Assembly: GCF_030929495.1 (NCBI RefSeq)
Contig: NZ_JAVFWN010000013.1
Span: 1-64,000 of the forward strand
Direction: 5' to 3'
Length of the DNA: 64,000 bases
DNA from: Nocardioides sp. LHD-245
GTDB lineage: Bacteria; Actinomycetota; Actinomycetes; Propionibacteriales; Nocardioidaceae
Made by a program: the position numbers and the translations under genes
The notes under the pieces: generated by a model
Databases searched by the model: none
What the model saw: the letters and a program-made list of their open reading frames with translations, nothing else
Told to the model about the DNA's origin: nothing
In this document: in pieces, positions 53,474 through 61,515 of the stretch
How positions within the stretch are numbered: position 1 is the stretch's first letter
Layout: each line of letters begins with the position of its first letter

Positions 53474-54183
53474 GGCTGGGCCGCCGTGATCGGGCTGCGG
53501 CCGACGGCCAGCCAGATGCCGGCCACGATCAGACCCACGATGATCATCGCCGGCAGGCCGGGCACGCCGGTGACGAACACAGCCACCAGCAGCGCGCTGG
53601 AGAAGAGACCCGCCAGGGTGCCCAGGCCGCGGGAGACGAGGCGCTCGCGGAACGCCATCCAGGCCAGGCCGTACGACGAGGCGAGCAGCGGGATGAACGC
53701 GATGTAGGGACTGAAGTCGGTCATGATGTAGTAGCTGTAGAGGCCGGCCGCGTCGTAGGTGTCGCCCTCGGCGCCGGTCGGGAGGTAGTTGCCGACCGCC
53801 CCGCGCCAGCCGTAGGTCAGCGTGACCAGGGCAGCGGTGGCGATCACGCCGTACGACACGGCGGTCGCACCCGAGGAGCCGGGGAAGCGACGCTCGACGC
53901 GATGGCGCCAGATGACGGCGGCCGCGATCAGGAGCAGCGCGAGGATGTAGCCCACCGCGCCGGAGAGCCGGTACGGGACGTGGTCCAGGCCGAGGATGTC
54001 CTCGGCCGTCACGGGGTAGTCGAAATCGCTGCCGTTGGCGTCGGGCCGGCCCTCGAGGAAGAGGGCGATGACGCCCAGCACACCGCACAGCGAGATGAGC
54101 AGCGGCCAGGCGGTGAAGCCGGCGCGGCCCTCCGTGCCCGACGCTGCGGGCACGGACGGGGACAGGGGAGTGGTTTCGTTCAT
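53470..54183 (-). CDS. Integral membrane protein of unknown function
   Basis: A 237-residue membrane protein with about six hydrophobic helices (for example PLLISLCGVLGVIALFL, GAVGYILALLLIAAAVIW, GVIATAALVTLTYGW and AMIIVGLIVAGIWLAVG). No family is recognised. An external loop, GNYLPTGAEGDTYDAAGLYS, is hydrophilic. It lies between the response-regulator gene (161 bases upstream, with 12-bp repeats between) and the Ig-like genes, whose first start codon it overlaps. It could be an anchor, an exporter helper or a sensor partner. Confidence 0.8.
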   Translation of the reverse strand: MNETTPLSPSVPAASGTEGRAGFTAWPLLISLCGVLGVIALFLEGRPDANGSDFDYPVTAEDILGLDHVPYRLSGAVGYILALLLIAAAVIWRHRVERRFPGSSGATAVSYGVIATAALVTLTYGWRGAVGNYLPTGAEGDTYDAAGLYSYYIMTDFSPYIAFIPLLASSYGLAWMAFRERLVSRGLGTLAGLFSSALLVAVFVTGVPGLPAMIIVGLIVAGIWLAVGRSPITAAQP

Positions 54184-54251
54184 ACCCCCAGGCTCGGAGG
54201 ACCGACGGCCCGGGTATCAGGTCCCCTCGTCACGATCTCCTGGGCCGTCGT

Positions 54252-54323
54252 CCGGGACATCCCGCCAGGACATCTCCGGGACATCTCGCGGGACACCTCG
54301 CGGGACATCTCCCGGGACACCTC
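54252..54323. repeat. 12-bp tandem repeat tract
   Basis: About six degenerate copies of CGGGACATCTCG, such as CGGGACATCTCG then CGGGACACCTCG, lie in the gap between the response-regulator and membrane-protein genes. The period keeps a reading frame, but no coding sequence here is supported. Confidence 0.7.
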
Positions 54324-54344
54324 CGCCGGGCCTCCTGGGCCGGG

Positions 54345-55022
54345 TCATCGCGGCGCCGGGTCGGGCTCCTCGCCGCCCAGACCGGCCTCCCGGGCACGGA
54401 CGATCAGCTGCCCCCGGTCGGGTACGTCGAGCTTGGCGAGCACGCCGTACACGTAGTTGCGCACGGTCTTGCTGCTCAGCACCAGGCGCCGGGCGATGGT
54501 CGCGTTGTCGTGGCCGCGGGCGACCAGGTCCACGACCTCGCGCTCGCGGTCGGTCAGCTCGGGGAACGGCAGCGTGCCTCGGGTGCGGGCACCGGAGAGG
54601 TAGAGCGCGCCGCGCTGGGCGAGCTGCGGCCCGAGCAGGAAGTCCCCGTTGGCGACCGAGCGGACCGCCCGGGCCACCTCGTCGGGGGAGGCGCCCTTGA
54701 GCAGGAAGCCGCGGGCGCCGGCGCGGATCGAGGCGAACAGCGAGTCGTCGTCGCCGAGCATGGTGATCACCAGCACCCCGAGCGTCGGATCCCGCCGGCA
54801 CAGCTCTCGGGTCGTCTCGACGCCCGAGTCGCCGCCGAGGTCGAGGTCCATGAGGACGACGTGCGGCGTGTGCTCCTCGGCCACGGCGAGGGCCTCGGCC
54901 CGGTCCGCGGCCTCGCCCACGACCTCGACGTCCGGCAGCGATCGCAGCAGCGCCGCCATCCCGATCCGGAAGACGGGGTGGTCGTCGACGACCAGCACGC
55001 GGATCGGCTCGAGGTCGTTCAC
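54345..55022 (-). CDS. NarL/LuxR-family response regulator
   Basis: A 225-residue response regulator. The receiver domain (1-125) has VLVVDDHPVFRIGMAALLR, the phospho-acceptor Asp59 in VVLMDLDLGG, and the switch Lys in GFLLKGASPDE. The output domain is a LuxR-type helix-turn-helix (about 155-215): ELTDREREVVDLVARGHDNA and TIARRLVLSSKTVRNYVYGV. GTG 55022 overlaps the kinase stop (GTGA), so kinase and regulator are translated together. Its likely targets include the downstream secreted-protein genes (inference). Confidence 0.93.
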   Translation of the reverse strand: MNDLEPIRVLVVDDHPVFRIGMAALLRSLPDVEVVGEAADRAEALAVAEEHTPHVVLMDLDLGGDSGVETTRELCRRDPTLGVLVITMLGDDDSLFASIRAGARGFLLKGASPDEVARAVRSVANGDFLLGPQLAQRGALYLSGARTRGTLPFPELTDREREVVDLVARGHDNATIARRLVLSSKTVRNYVYGVLAKLDVPDRGQLIVRAREAGLGGEEPDPAPR

Positions 55023-57067
55023 GGCAGCGTCATGACCACGCGGGTCCCCTTCTCCTGGCGGGCGCGCACCTCGACGGTGCCACCGAGCTCGGCGGCTCGC
55101 TCCCGCATGGACATGATGCCCACCCCGGGGGGTGTGGACCGCTCGATCCCGCGGCCGTCGTCGGAGACCTCGAGCCGGAGGCCGCCGTGCACCGGCAGGG
55201 TGAGGTGGACCCGGCAGTGGCGTGCGCCCGCATGCCGGGCGGCGTTGCGGATCGCCTCCGCCGCCACCTGGTAGACGACGATCTGGTGGATCCCGTCGAG
55301 CCGGTCGGCGTTCGGCGCCTCGACGGAGACGGAGAAGCGCGGCATCGTGTAGCGGTCGGCGAGCAGGGTCAGCGCCTCGGTGAGTCGCCCCTCGTCGAGC
55401 ACGGGAGGCAGGAGCACGCGGGCCATCTGGCGTACGTCGTCGGCGCGATGGCTGAGCTCGCCGACCAACCGCCGCAGCAGGGCGGCGTCGTCGGGGCTCA
55501 GCTGCGAGGTGGCCGGCACCGCCGCGAGAGCCAGTGCGGTCCCGGACAGTGCGGGACCCAGGCCGTCGTGCAGCTCGCGGCGCAGCAGCCGCCGCTCCTC
55601 GTGACGCACCTCGATCACGCGGGCGCGGGCCTCCTCCACGGCCCGGTTCGCCTCATCGAGGAGGGCGGCGACCGCCACCAGTCCGGAGATCTGGCGCAAC
55701 AGCCGCACGGTCCGCGGGTCGAGTCGTTCGCCGCGCGGCGGCACCACGGTCAGGACGCCGACCGTCCGGCCCCGCGGGTGGAGGTCGAGGCACAGCGAAC
55801 GCGCGTCGTCGTCCGCGGCACGACGGCCCGCGGCGGCGACCAGCTCGTCGTGCAGGCTGACCTCGACCCTGGCCAGCCGCAGCGCGCTGCGGAGCGCCTC
55901 GACGAGGCCACTGAGCTGGGGGCTGTCCGGATCGCCGGCGTCGATCGCGTGAGCGACCCGCTCCAGCAGCGCGGACGGGTCGGCGCCGGATCCGAAGACC
56001 AACCGCTCGACCTGCCCCTGGAGCCAGTCCCGCAACGGCAGCACCGCCAGCGCCAGCGCGGCGACCGCGACCAGGCCCGTCGACTCCGCCCCCCACGGCA
56101 CGATCATGCTCAGCGCCCACACGGCGAGGACGTACGCCGCCACCAGGGTCGTGGTGAGCAGCAGACCGACCAGGGTCCGGGAGATGGCGAGGTCGACGCG
56201 CCAGGACGGCTGGCGGCGGATCAGCACGAACACCGCCGCGAGCAGCATCACCTCGGCGATCGAGAGCAGCACGATGCCCGCGACGAACCAGGTGCCCGCG
56301 AGGCTGATGCCGATCTCGAAGGTCATGTACGCGAGCGCGACGACCACCAGGGCGGCGAGCAGCCACGCCAGGCCGCGCCGCTCCTCGGCGTCGCCGGTCC
56401 GCAGCCGGTGACCCAGCCAGCCCACGCCGGCCAGGCCGAGGAGGAAGTAGATCGGGATGAGTGCGGAGTCCGCGTCGTAGGCGAGGTCGGCGAGCCCGGC
56501 GCCGCCGGACAGCGGGTTGGTCGGCGCGCCGGGGGTCTGGATGAGCAGCCGCAGAGCGCTGGCCAGGCCCACCACGAGCCCACCCGCGACGGCGAACCGC
56601 CGGGCCCATCCGGTCGGCGCTCCGGGCGTGAGCAGGAAGGGCAGCACCAGCAGCGAGACCAGCGTCGCGGTCGTCCACCCGGTCAGCAGGATCGGCGCGG
56701 CCACCGCGGCGCCCGGCAGGCCGGGCTCCGCCACGCACAGGATCGTCCAGGCGATGCCGGCCGCCGTGGCGGCGTACCCGCCCCCGATGACGAGGAACGC
56801 CCACCCGACGGCGTGCCGGCTGCGGGTGACGATGAGCGTCCCGAGCGGTCCGTACAGCAGGCTCGCGACGAGGTCGAGCGGGGCCAGCTCCCGGCGCACC
56901 TCGTAGTCCGGCTCCGGGACCTGCGATGTCGCCAGGAGGATCCCGAGGGTCGCCGCCGCCAGCAGCAGCTGCGTCACCCCGAGCGCCGCGGCCACGCGGC
57001 CCGCGGCGCCGCGGGCCGCGTGGCCGCGTGGCGACGGCAGCTCGGGCGCGGGCACGACGCCCATCAT
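55019..57067 (-). CDS. Sensor histidine kinase (NarL/DesK-type, multi-pass sensor)
   Basis: A 682-residue kinase. Residues 1-355 hold roughly eight to ten membrane helices (GVTQLLLAAATLGILLATS, LGTLIVTRSRHAVGWAFLVI and others), a 7TM-like sensor. A GAF-like region follows (about 370-470). The dimerisation/phosphorylation domain has EERRLLRRELHDGLGPALSG with the phospho-His near residue 500, and the ATPase domain has the N-box VAAEAIRNAARHAGA and G-box DDGRGIERSTPPGVG. No soluble extracellular domain is evident, so it may sense membrane or lipid state. Confidence 0.92.
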   Translation of the reverse strand: MMGVVPAPELPSPRGHAARGAAGRVAAALGVTQLLLAAATLGILLATSQVPEPDYEVRRELAPLDLVASLLYGPLGTLIVTRSRHAVGWAFLVIGGGYAATAAGIAWTILCVAEPGLPGAAVAAPILLTGWTTATLVSLLVLPFLLTPGAPTGWARRFAVAGGLVVGLASALRLLIQTPGAPTNPLSGGAGLADLAYDADSALIPIYFLLGLAGVGWLGHRLRTGDAEERRGLAWLLAALVVVALAYMTFEIGISLAGTWFVAGIVLLSIAEVMLLAAVFVLIRRQPSWRVDLAISRTLVGLLLTTTLVAAYVLAVWALSMIVPWGAESTGLVAVAALALAVLPLRDWLQGQVERLVFGSGADPSALLERVAHAIDAGDPDSPQLSGLVEALRSALRLARVEVSLHDELVAAAGRRAADDDARSLCLDLHPRGRTVGVLTVVPPRGERLDPRTVRLLRQISGLVAVAALLDEANRAVEEARARVIEVRHEERRLLRRELHDGLGPALSGTALALAAVPATSQLSPDDAALLRRLVGELSHRADDVRQMARVLLPPVLDEGRLTEALTLLADRYTMPRFSVSVEAPNADRLDGIHQIVVYQVAAEAIRNAARHAGARHCRVHLTLPVHGGLRLEVSDDGRGIERSTPPGVGIMSMRERAAELGGTVEVRARQEKGTRVVMTLP

Positions 57068-57096
57068 GGTCGCTCCGACAGCCCGAGGTGGCGGGT

Positions 57097-57618
57097 TCAG
57101 CCGGAGAACGCCAGCACGAAGCCGCCGTCCTGCGGTGTCACCTGGATGATGAGGTCCCCGTCGGCCGCCGTCACGATCGGTCGGCCGATGCCGTCCTGAT
57201 CACGCGCCGCACCGTACGACGCGAGCGCTGCCTCATAGCCGGCCAGGATCTCCTCGGCCGTGGCGTCGCTGGCGTAGGACGCCGTCTCCTGACTGCCGCC
57301 GACCGTCTCGGCCGTGATGCACAAGGTCGCCTCGACCGGAGGATCCGGGAACCCGTCGGGAAGGAGGGCGAGGTCGGCGACGTCGGCGGGCCCGAGGGCC
57401 TGGGGGAAGGCCGCCCCGCACTCCTCGGGCACGCCGGCGGGCCCGTCGTCGACGCCGGTGCCCTCCTCCACCGTCGACCCGGCATCGGCTCCGGTCGTGT
57501 CGGTGCCGTCGTCCTCGCCGTCCCCGCCCCCGCACGCGGCCAGAGCCGCGACGGTGACGACGGTGACAGGGACGGCCAGCGCCGCGCGAAGGAACGGGCG
57601 CGCTCGTGTCGTCCTCAT
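57097..57618 (-). CDS. Lipoprotein of unknown function
   Basis: A 173-residue exported lipoprotein: signal FLRAALAVPVTVVTVAALAA then a lipobox ending AALAACGGG with Cys near residue 29. An acidic Asp/Glu/Thr-rich linker (DGEDDGTDTTGADAGSTVEE) leads to a small C-terminal domain (LALLPDGFPDPPVEATLCIT, YEAALASYGAARDQDGIGRP, then DLIIQVTPQDGGFVLAFSG). The ATG overlaps the stop of the propeller gene upstream. It could act as an accessory sensor for the downstream kinase, 29 bases away (inference). Confidence 0.84.
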   Translation of the reverse strand: MRTTRARPFLRAALAVPVTVVTVAALAACGGGDGEDDGTDTTGADAGSTVEEGTGVDDGPAGVPEECGAAFPQALGPADVADLALLPDGFPDPPVEATLCITAETVGGSQETASYASDATAEEILAGYEAALASYGAARDQDGIGRPIVTAADGDLIIQVTPQDGGFVLAFSG

Positions 57619-58919
57619 CGCTTCACCTTCAGCTTCCTGCTGACCGCGACCGCGTCGGCGTACCCGGCGCGGCTGACGGTGACCCGGACGCTCACCCGGT
57701 GGCGCCGGTCCGCCTTCTTCACCTTGTACGACGCCTTCGTGGCCTTCTTGATCGGCTTGCCGTCACGCAGCCACTGGTACCGGACCCCGGTGGGGGCCGG
57801 CTGCCAGGTACCGGTGGTCGCCCGCAGCTTCGCGCCGACCCGCACGGCGCCCTTGGCCTTCACGCTCGGGGAGTCGGTGAGAGCGAAGCCGCCACCGCTG
57901 CCCGGCTTCGGCGGGTAGGTCGGGCGTACCGACTGCAGGGGCGCTGCCGTCCAGTTCGGCGCGTAGGCGCCGGGGATCACGAGCGACGGTGGGCTGTCGC
58001 AGCCCAGCGGGTCCTCGAGCACCCATACGCCGTCGCCCTCGGCCCAGGCGAGGGAGGAGTTGTCCGGCGAGAAGGTGGGACTGGAGAAGGTGGCCTCGAC
58101 CCACTTGCAGATCAAGGTGGGCCAGATGGATGGCTCACCGGCCCGGACCGGGCCGGTGAGGATGTTGCCGTTGAGCTGCCAGATCCCCATGTGCTGCTCG
58201 GTCCCGATCCCTCGGACGGTCGCCATCATCGTGCCGTCCCGCGAGATCGTCGGCTCGAACAGGTCGTGCGGGTCGCTGACGTTGGGCTGGGCGTCGTAGA
58301 ACCAGAGGTTCTCGCTGACGCCGGGATCGTAGACGTGGAGGTCGTCGGTGTCGCCACCGGTGACCAGCCGCGAGCCGGTGACCCAGGAGGGGTCCGGGTA
58401 GAACGCGAAGCCGTGCGGGATCGCGGAGGTCAGCGTGGTGGACGCGCTGATCGCCGTCGTCCACCGCAGCCGGCAGGCGCCACGCGGAGGACAGCTGTCG
58501 TGCTCGTAGGTGTAGGCGACCTTCGAGCCGTCGGGTGAGACCACGACGTGGTCGATCCGGCCGCCGATGGTCTCGCCGGCCGAGTCCCACAGGTCCGGCG
58601 GGTCGAAGGCGTTGAGGACGGTGCCCCACTGGTCCATCCGGACCACGGTGGTGCCGCGCGCGGCGACCACGGTCCCGTCGTCCGCGCTGCTCGGCGAGAG
58701 CCACGGGTCGCTCAGCGTGCCGTCGGTGGTCAGGCGGCGCTCGCCGGTGCCGTCGGGCCGGGCGACGTAGACGTCGTAGCCCTTGAGGTAGACGATCGTG
58801 CCTGCGTTCGACGGGGCGGCGGTGGCCGGAGCGGGGCCCGCTCCGGGAAGGCCGAGGACGCTCGCCACGAGGGCGAGCGTCGTCAGCACCAGGAGGCGCA
58901 GAGGTCGTGAAGGTCGCAT
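57615..58919 (-). CDS. Secreted TolB-like beta-propeller with C-terminal YQWLR module
   Basis: A 434-residue exported protein, signal peptide to about residue 35 (GPAPATAA). Residues 40-330 carry WD/PD40-type blades: GTIVYLKGYDVYVARPDGTG, VVVSPDGSKVAYTYEHD, TISRDGTMMATVRGIG and PTFSPDNSSLAWAEGDG. The C-terminal 80 residues are VRVGAKLRATTGTWQPAPTG, RYQWLRDGKPIKKATKASYK and VKKADRRHRVSVRVTVSRAG with the basic end SRKLKVKR, the same module as in proteins A-D. It heads the minus-strand locus; its start is GTG or ATG at 58919. Confidence 0.86.
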   Translation of the reverse strand: MRPSRPLRLLVLTTLALVASVLGLPGAGPAPATAAPSNAGTIVYLKGYDVYVARPDGTGERRLTTDGTLSDPWLSPSSADDGTVVAARGTTVVRMDQWGTVLNAFDPPDLWDSAGETIGGRIDHVVVSPDGSKVAYTYEHDSCPPRGACRLRWTTAISASTTLTSAIPHGFAFYPDPSWVTGSRLVTGGDTDDLHVYDPGVSENLWFYDAQPNVSDPHDLFEPTISRDGTMMATVRGIGTEQHMGIWQLNGNILTGPVRAGEPSIWPTLICKWVEATFSSPTFSPDNSSLAWAEGDGVWVLEDPLGCDSPPSLVIPGAYAPNWTAAPLQSVRPTYPPKPGSGGGFALTDSPSVKAKGAVRVGAKLRATTGTWQPAPTGVRYQWLRDGKPIKKATKASYKVKKADRRHRVSVRVTVSRAGYADAVAVSRKLKVKR

Positions 58920-58996
58920 GCCGCCGACCCTCGCCGTCCCGTCGGCCCGGGATCCAGGGCCGCTCGGCCCAACTTGCCGGGACGGGCCGGTGGCCT

Positions 58997-59164
58997 GTGC
59001 CCGATGCGGACCCGCATCTGGTGATCGCCATGCTCGGCGGCCTGGCGCACAGGTACGTCGCCCAGCTCGACGGCGAGATGCCGGACGACCTCCCGGACGA
59101 CCTCCCGGACGACCTCCCGGAGACCGCGGTCGCCCTGGTGCTCCGCGGTGCGATGGGGTCCTGA
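58997..59164 (+). CDS. Small hypothetical protein with PDDL repeats
   Basis: A 55-codon frame from GTG 58997, MPDADPHLVIAMLGGLAHRY then VAQLDGEMPDDLPDDLPDDL and the end VALVLRGAMGS. Third-position GC is above 90 percent in this frame, which supports translation. Three exact 12-bp copies encode the PDDL repeat. It ends 12 bases before the start of the FAD reductase gene, so the two may be coupled. No family recognised, and the start is uncertain. Confidence 0.45.
   Translation: MPDADPHLVIAMLGGLAHRYVAQLDGEMPDDLPDDLPDDLPETAVALVLRGAMGS
59081..59116. repeat. Three perfect 12-bp tandem copies (CCGGACGACCTC)
   Basis: The unit CCGGACGACCTC is repeated exactly three times, with a fourth partial copy after it. 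It encodes Pro-Asp-Asp-Leu in the small ORF. Confidence 0.9.
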
Positions 59165-59176
59165 CACAATCGGGGG

Positions 59177-60421
59177 ATGAGCGCAGCCCCTGACCTGAGC
59201 ACCGACGTCCTCGTCGTCGGTGCCGGTCCCGCCGGCTCCGCGGCGGCCGCCTGGGCGGCGCGGGCGGGGCTCGACGTGGTGCTCGCCGACGCGGCGGTGT
59301 TCCCGCGCGACAAGACCTGCGGCGACGGTCTGACCCCGCGGGCGATCGGGGAGCTGGAGCGCCTCGGGCTGCGCGACTGGGTCCGCTCGCACACCGTCCA
59401 CCAGGGGCTGCGGGCGCACGGGTTCGGGCAGACGCTGCATCTGCCCTGGCCGGGAGGCAGTCTGCCGGACTGGGGCAGCGCCATCGCCCGCACCGAGCTC
59501 GACGACCACCTGCGGACCACGGCCCTCAAGGCCGGTGCCCAGGCCCTCGACGGTGCCCGCGCGGTCGGCGTACGGATGGACGGCGAGCGGGTCGCCGCCG
59601 TGGAGTTCAAGGACGGCCGCTCGGTCGCCTGCCGGCGACTGGTCGTGGCCGACGGCGTCCGCTCGCCGCTGGGCAAGGTGCTGGGCCGCGAGTGGCACCG
59701 CGACACCGTGTACGGCGTCGCCGGGCGCTCCTACGTCACCTCCACCCGCGCCGACGACCCCTGGATCAGCTCGCACCTCGAGCTGCGCGGCGAGCAGGAC
59801 GAGATCCTGTCCGGCTACGGCTGGATCTTCCCGCTCGGCTCCGGCACGGGGGAGGTCAACCTCGGCGCCGGCACGCTCGCGACCGCGAAGCGGCCCGCGG
59901 ACGTGGCGATCAAGCCCCTGATGAAGCTGTACGCCGACCGGTTGCGTGAGGAGTTCGGCCTCGGCGAGGAGCTGCGGGCGCCGACCTCGGCGCTGCTCCC
60001 GATGGGCGGCGCCGTGAGCAACGTCGCGGGCCGCAACTGGGCGCTGATCGGCGACGCCGCCGCGTGCGTCAACCCGCTCAACGGCGAGGGCATCGACTAC
60101 GGCCTCGAGACCGGCCGGGTCGTCGCCGAGCTGCTCGCCGAGTCGGCCGACGCCGACCTGGGAGCGGTCTGGCCGCAGCTGCTGCGCGAGCACTACGGCG
60201 AGTCCTTCTCGATCGCACGCCGGCTCGCCGGGCTGGTGACCGTGCCCCGGCTGCTGCCCGCCCTCGGCCCGATCGGCATGCGCTCCGACCTGCTGATGAC
60301 CCTCGCCCTGCGCTGGATGGGCAACCTGGTCACCGACGAGGACCGCGACCGCTCCGCGCGCATCTGGCGCTGGGCCGGCCGGCACTCCCTGGCCCGCGAC
60401 AGCCGCCCCCTGTTCGGTTGA
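59177..60421 (+). CDS. Geranylgeranyl reductase family FAD-dependent protein (possible menaquinone reductase)
   Basis: A 414-residue flavoprotein. DVLVVGAGPAGSAAAAWAAR is the FAD-binding motif, FPRDKTCGDGLTPRAIGELE is the signature of the family with its active-site Cys, and WALIGDAAACVNPLNGEGID is the second FAD motif. In actinobacteria this type includes MenJ, which saturates one isoprene of menaquinone. The final 60 residues include VTVPRLLPALGPIGMRSDLL, possibly membrane-associated. ATG 59177. The stop codon borders the 22-bp repeat array. MenJ identity is probable but not certain. Confidence 0.88.
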   Translation: MSAAPDLSTDVLVVGAGPAGSAAAAWAARAGLDVVLADAAVFPRDKTCGDGLTPRAIGELERLGLRDWVRSHTVHQGLRAHGFGQTLHLPWPGGSLPDWGSAIARTELDDHLRTTALKAGAQALDGARAVGVRMDGERVAAVEFKDGRSVACRRLVVADGVRSPLGKVLGREWHRDTVYGVAGRSYVTSTRADDPWISSHLELRGEQDEILSGYGWIFPLGSGTGEVNLGAGTLATAKRPADVAIKPLMKLYADRLREEFGLGEELRAPTSALLPMGGAVSNVAGRNWALIGDAAACVNPLNGEGIDYGLETGRVVAELLAESADADLGAVWPQLLREHYGESFSIARRLAGLVTVPRLLPALGPIGMRSDLLMTLALRWMGNLVTDEDRDRSARIWRWAGRHSLARDSRPLFG

Positions 60422-60493
60422 GTCGTCACATCTGACCTGTCGAGTCGTCACGTCTGACCCGTCGAGTTGCCGCAAACTGACCGTTGAGCTGCC
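60420..60493 (+). repeat. Direct 22-bp repeats, left half of an inverted array
   Basis: Units at 60420-60441, 60442-60463 and 60464-60485, with a partial fourth at 60486-60493. The shared core of the first two is GAGTCGTCAC then TCTGACC; the third is diverged. The first unit starts inside the stop codon of the preceding gene. Confidence 0.85.
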
Positions 60494-60552
60494 CTCTCCC
60501 GCTGGCTCGGATCGCGGCGGTACGGCATAGGCTCCTGGCTGTGATCCTCGCG

Positions 60553-60618
60553 GGTCAGGACCGACGACTCGACAGGTCAGAAGTGACGACTCAACCGGTC
60601 AGGACCGACGACTCAACG
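60553..60618 (-). repeat. Direct 22-bp repeats, right half of the array in inverted orientation
   Basis: Units at 60553-60574, 60575-60596 and 60597-60618 read GGTCAG, six variable bases, then CGACTC. They are the reverse complement of the left-half units. A 59-bp unique stretch separates the halves. The Nudix start codon is 13 bases downstream. Confidence 0.85.
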
Positions 60619-60630
60619 GATAGGGCGGGC

Positions 60631-61515
60631 ATGGTGCAGCGGGTGCAGCGGCTGGCGGCGTACGCCGTCATCGTCCGCGGCGACCAGATCCTGCTGTCCC
60701 GGCTGGCGGAGCGGGTGACCAAGCGCGAGCTGTGGTCCCTGCCCGGCGGCGGCGTCGACCACGGCGAGGACCCGCGCGACGCGGTGGTCCGTGAGGTCTA
60801 CGAGGAGACCGGGCTGCACGCCCAGGTCGGCGAGACCGCCCATGTCCACTCGCTCCATGTCGCCGACTCCTGGCGTCGCGGGCGGCGGGTCGACGCTCAC
60901 TCCGTCCGGATCGTCTACGAGGGCTGGGTGCCTGCCGACGCGCCCGAGCCGCACGTGACCGAGGTCGACGGGTCGACCGCGGAGGCGGCCTGGAAGCCGA
61001 TCGCGGCCGTCCTCGACGGCACCGTGCCGACGGTCGGTCTCGTGACGGAGGCGCTGGCGTCGCACGCGGTGCGTCAGCGTCAGCGCACCGCCGCCTACGC
61101 CTACGTCGTGCGCGACGGCGCGATCCTGCTGACCCGCACCTCGGACCTCGCCCCCGACCCCGGCACCTGGCACCTACCCGGCGGCGGCATCGACCACGGC
61201 GAGTCGCCGCGCGACACGATCCGCCGCGAGTTGTGGGAGGAGTGCGGGCTCGAGGGGGAGGCGGGCGACCTGCTGACGGTGCTCGACCACCACTTCACCG
61301 GCACGGCCCCCAACGGCCGCGAGGAGGACTTCCACGCGATCGGGGTCATCTACCGCGCCCGGGTCGGCCCCGGTGAGCCGCGCGTCGTGGAGGAGGACGG
61401 CACCACCGACGAGGTCGCCTGGGTCCCGCTGGCCGACGTCGCGGCCCGCCGGATCAAGGTCTACGGATCGGTCCGCGCCGCCATCGACGCCGCCGGCGAT
61501 ACTGTCGAGGCGTGA
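60631..61515 (+). CDS. Tandem Nudix hydrolase
   Basis: A 294-residue protein of two Nudix domains. Domain 1 (about residues 5-140) has a complete Nudix box, GGGVDHGEDPRDAVVREVYE followed by ETGL; domain 2 (about 150-290) has GGGIDHGESPRDTIRRELWE followed by ECGL. Both have all the metal-binding Glu residues, so both may be active on nucleoside-diphosphate compounds; substrates are unknown. Each half starts with a related AAYAxVVRxxxILLxR strand, so the gene arose by duplication. ATG 60631 is used; an upstream frame from 60484 would translate the repeat array. The stop overlaps the next gene (GTGA). Confidence 0.9.
   Translation: MVQRVQRLAAYAVIVRGDQILLSRLAERVTKRELWSLPGGGVDHGEDPRDAVVREVYEETGLHAQVGETAHVHSLHVADSWRRGRRVDAHSVRIVYEGWVPADAPEPHVTEVDGSTAEAAWKPIAAVLDGTVPTVGLVTEALASHAVRQRQRTAAYAYVVRDGAILLTRTSDLAPDPGTWHLPGGGIDHGESPRDTIRRELWEECGLEGEAGDLLTVLDHHFTGTAPNGREEDFHAIGVIYRARVGPGEPRVVEEDGTTDEVAWVPLADVAARRIKVYGSVRAAIDAAGDTVEA

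Noticed and set aside
53398..54700. Plus-strand frames around 53.4-54.7 kb containing RDISRDTS repeats
   Set aside because: They arise from the 12-bp tandem repeat and from shadows of the minus-strand membrane-protein and response-regulator genes, without ribosome binding sites.
60420..60618. CRISPR array
   Set aside because: The 22-bp repeats are contiguous without spacers, they occur in two inverted halves, and no cas genes are present.
60484..60630. Nudix start at 60484
   Set aside because: It would translate the 22-bp repeat array into low-complexity sequence; ATG 60631 starts right before the first Nudix strand.
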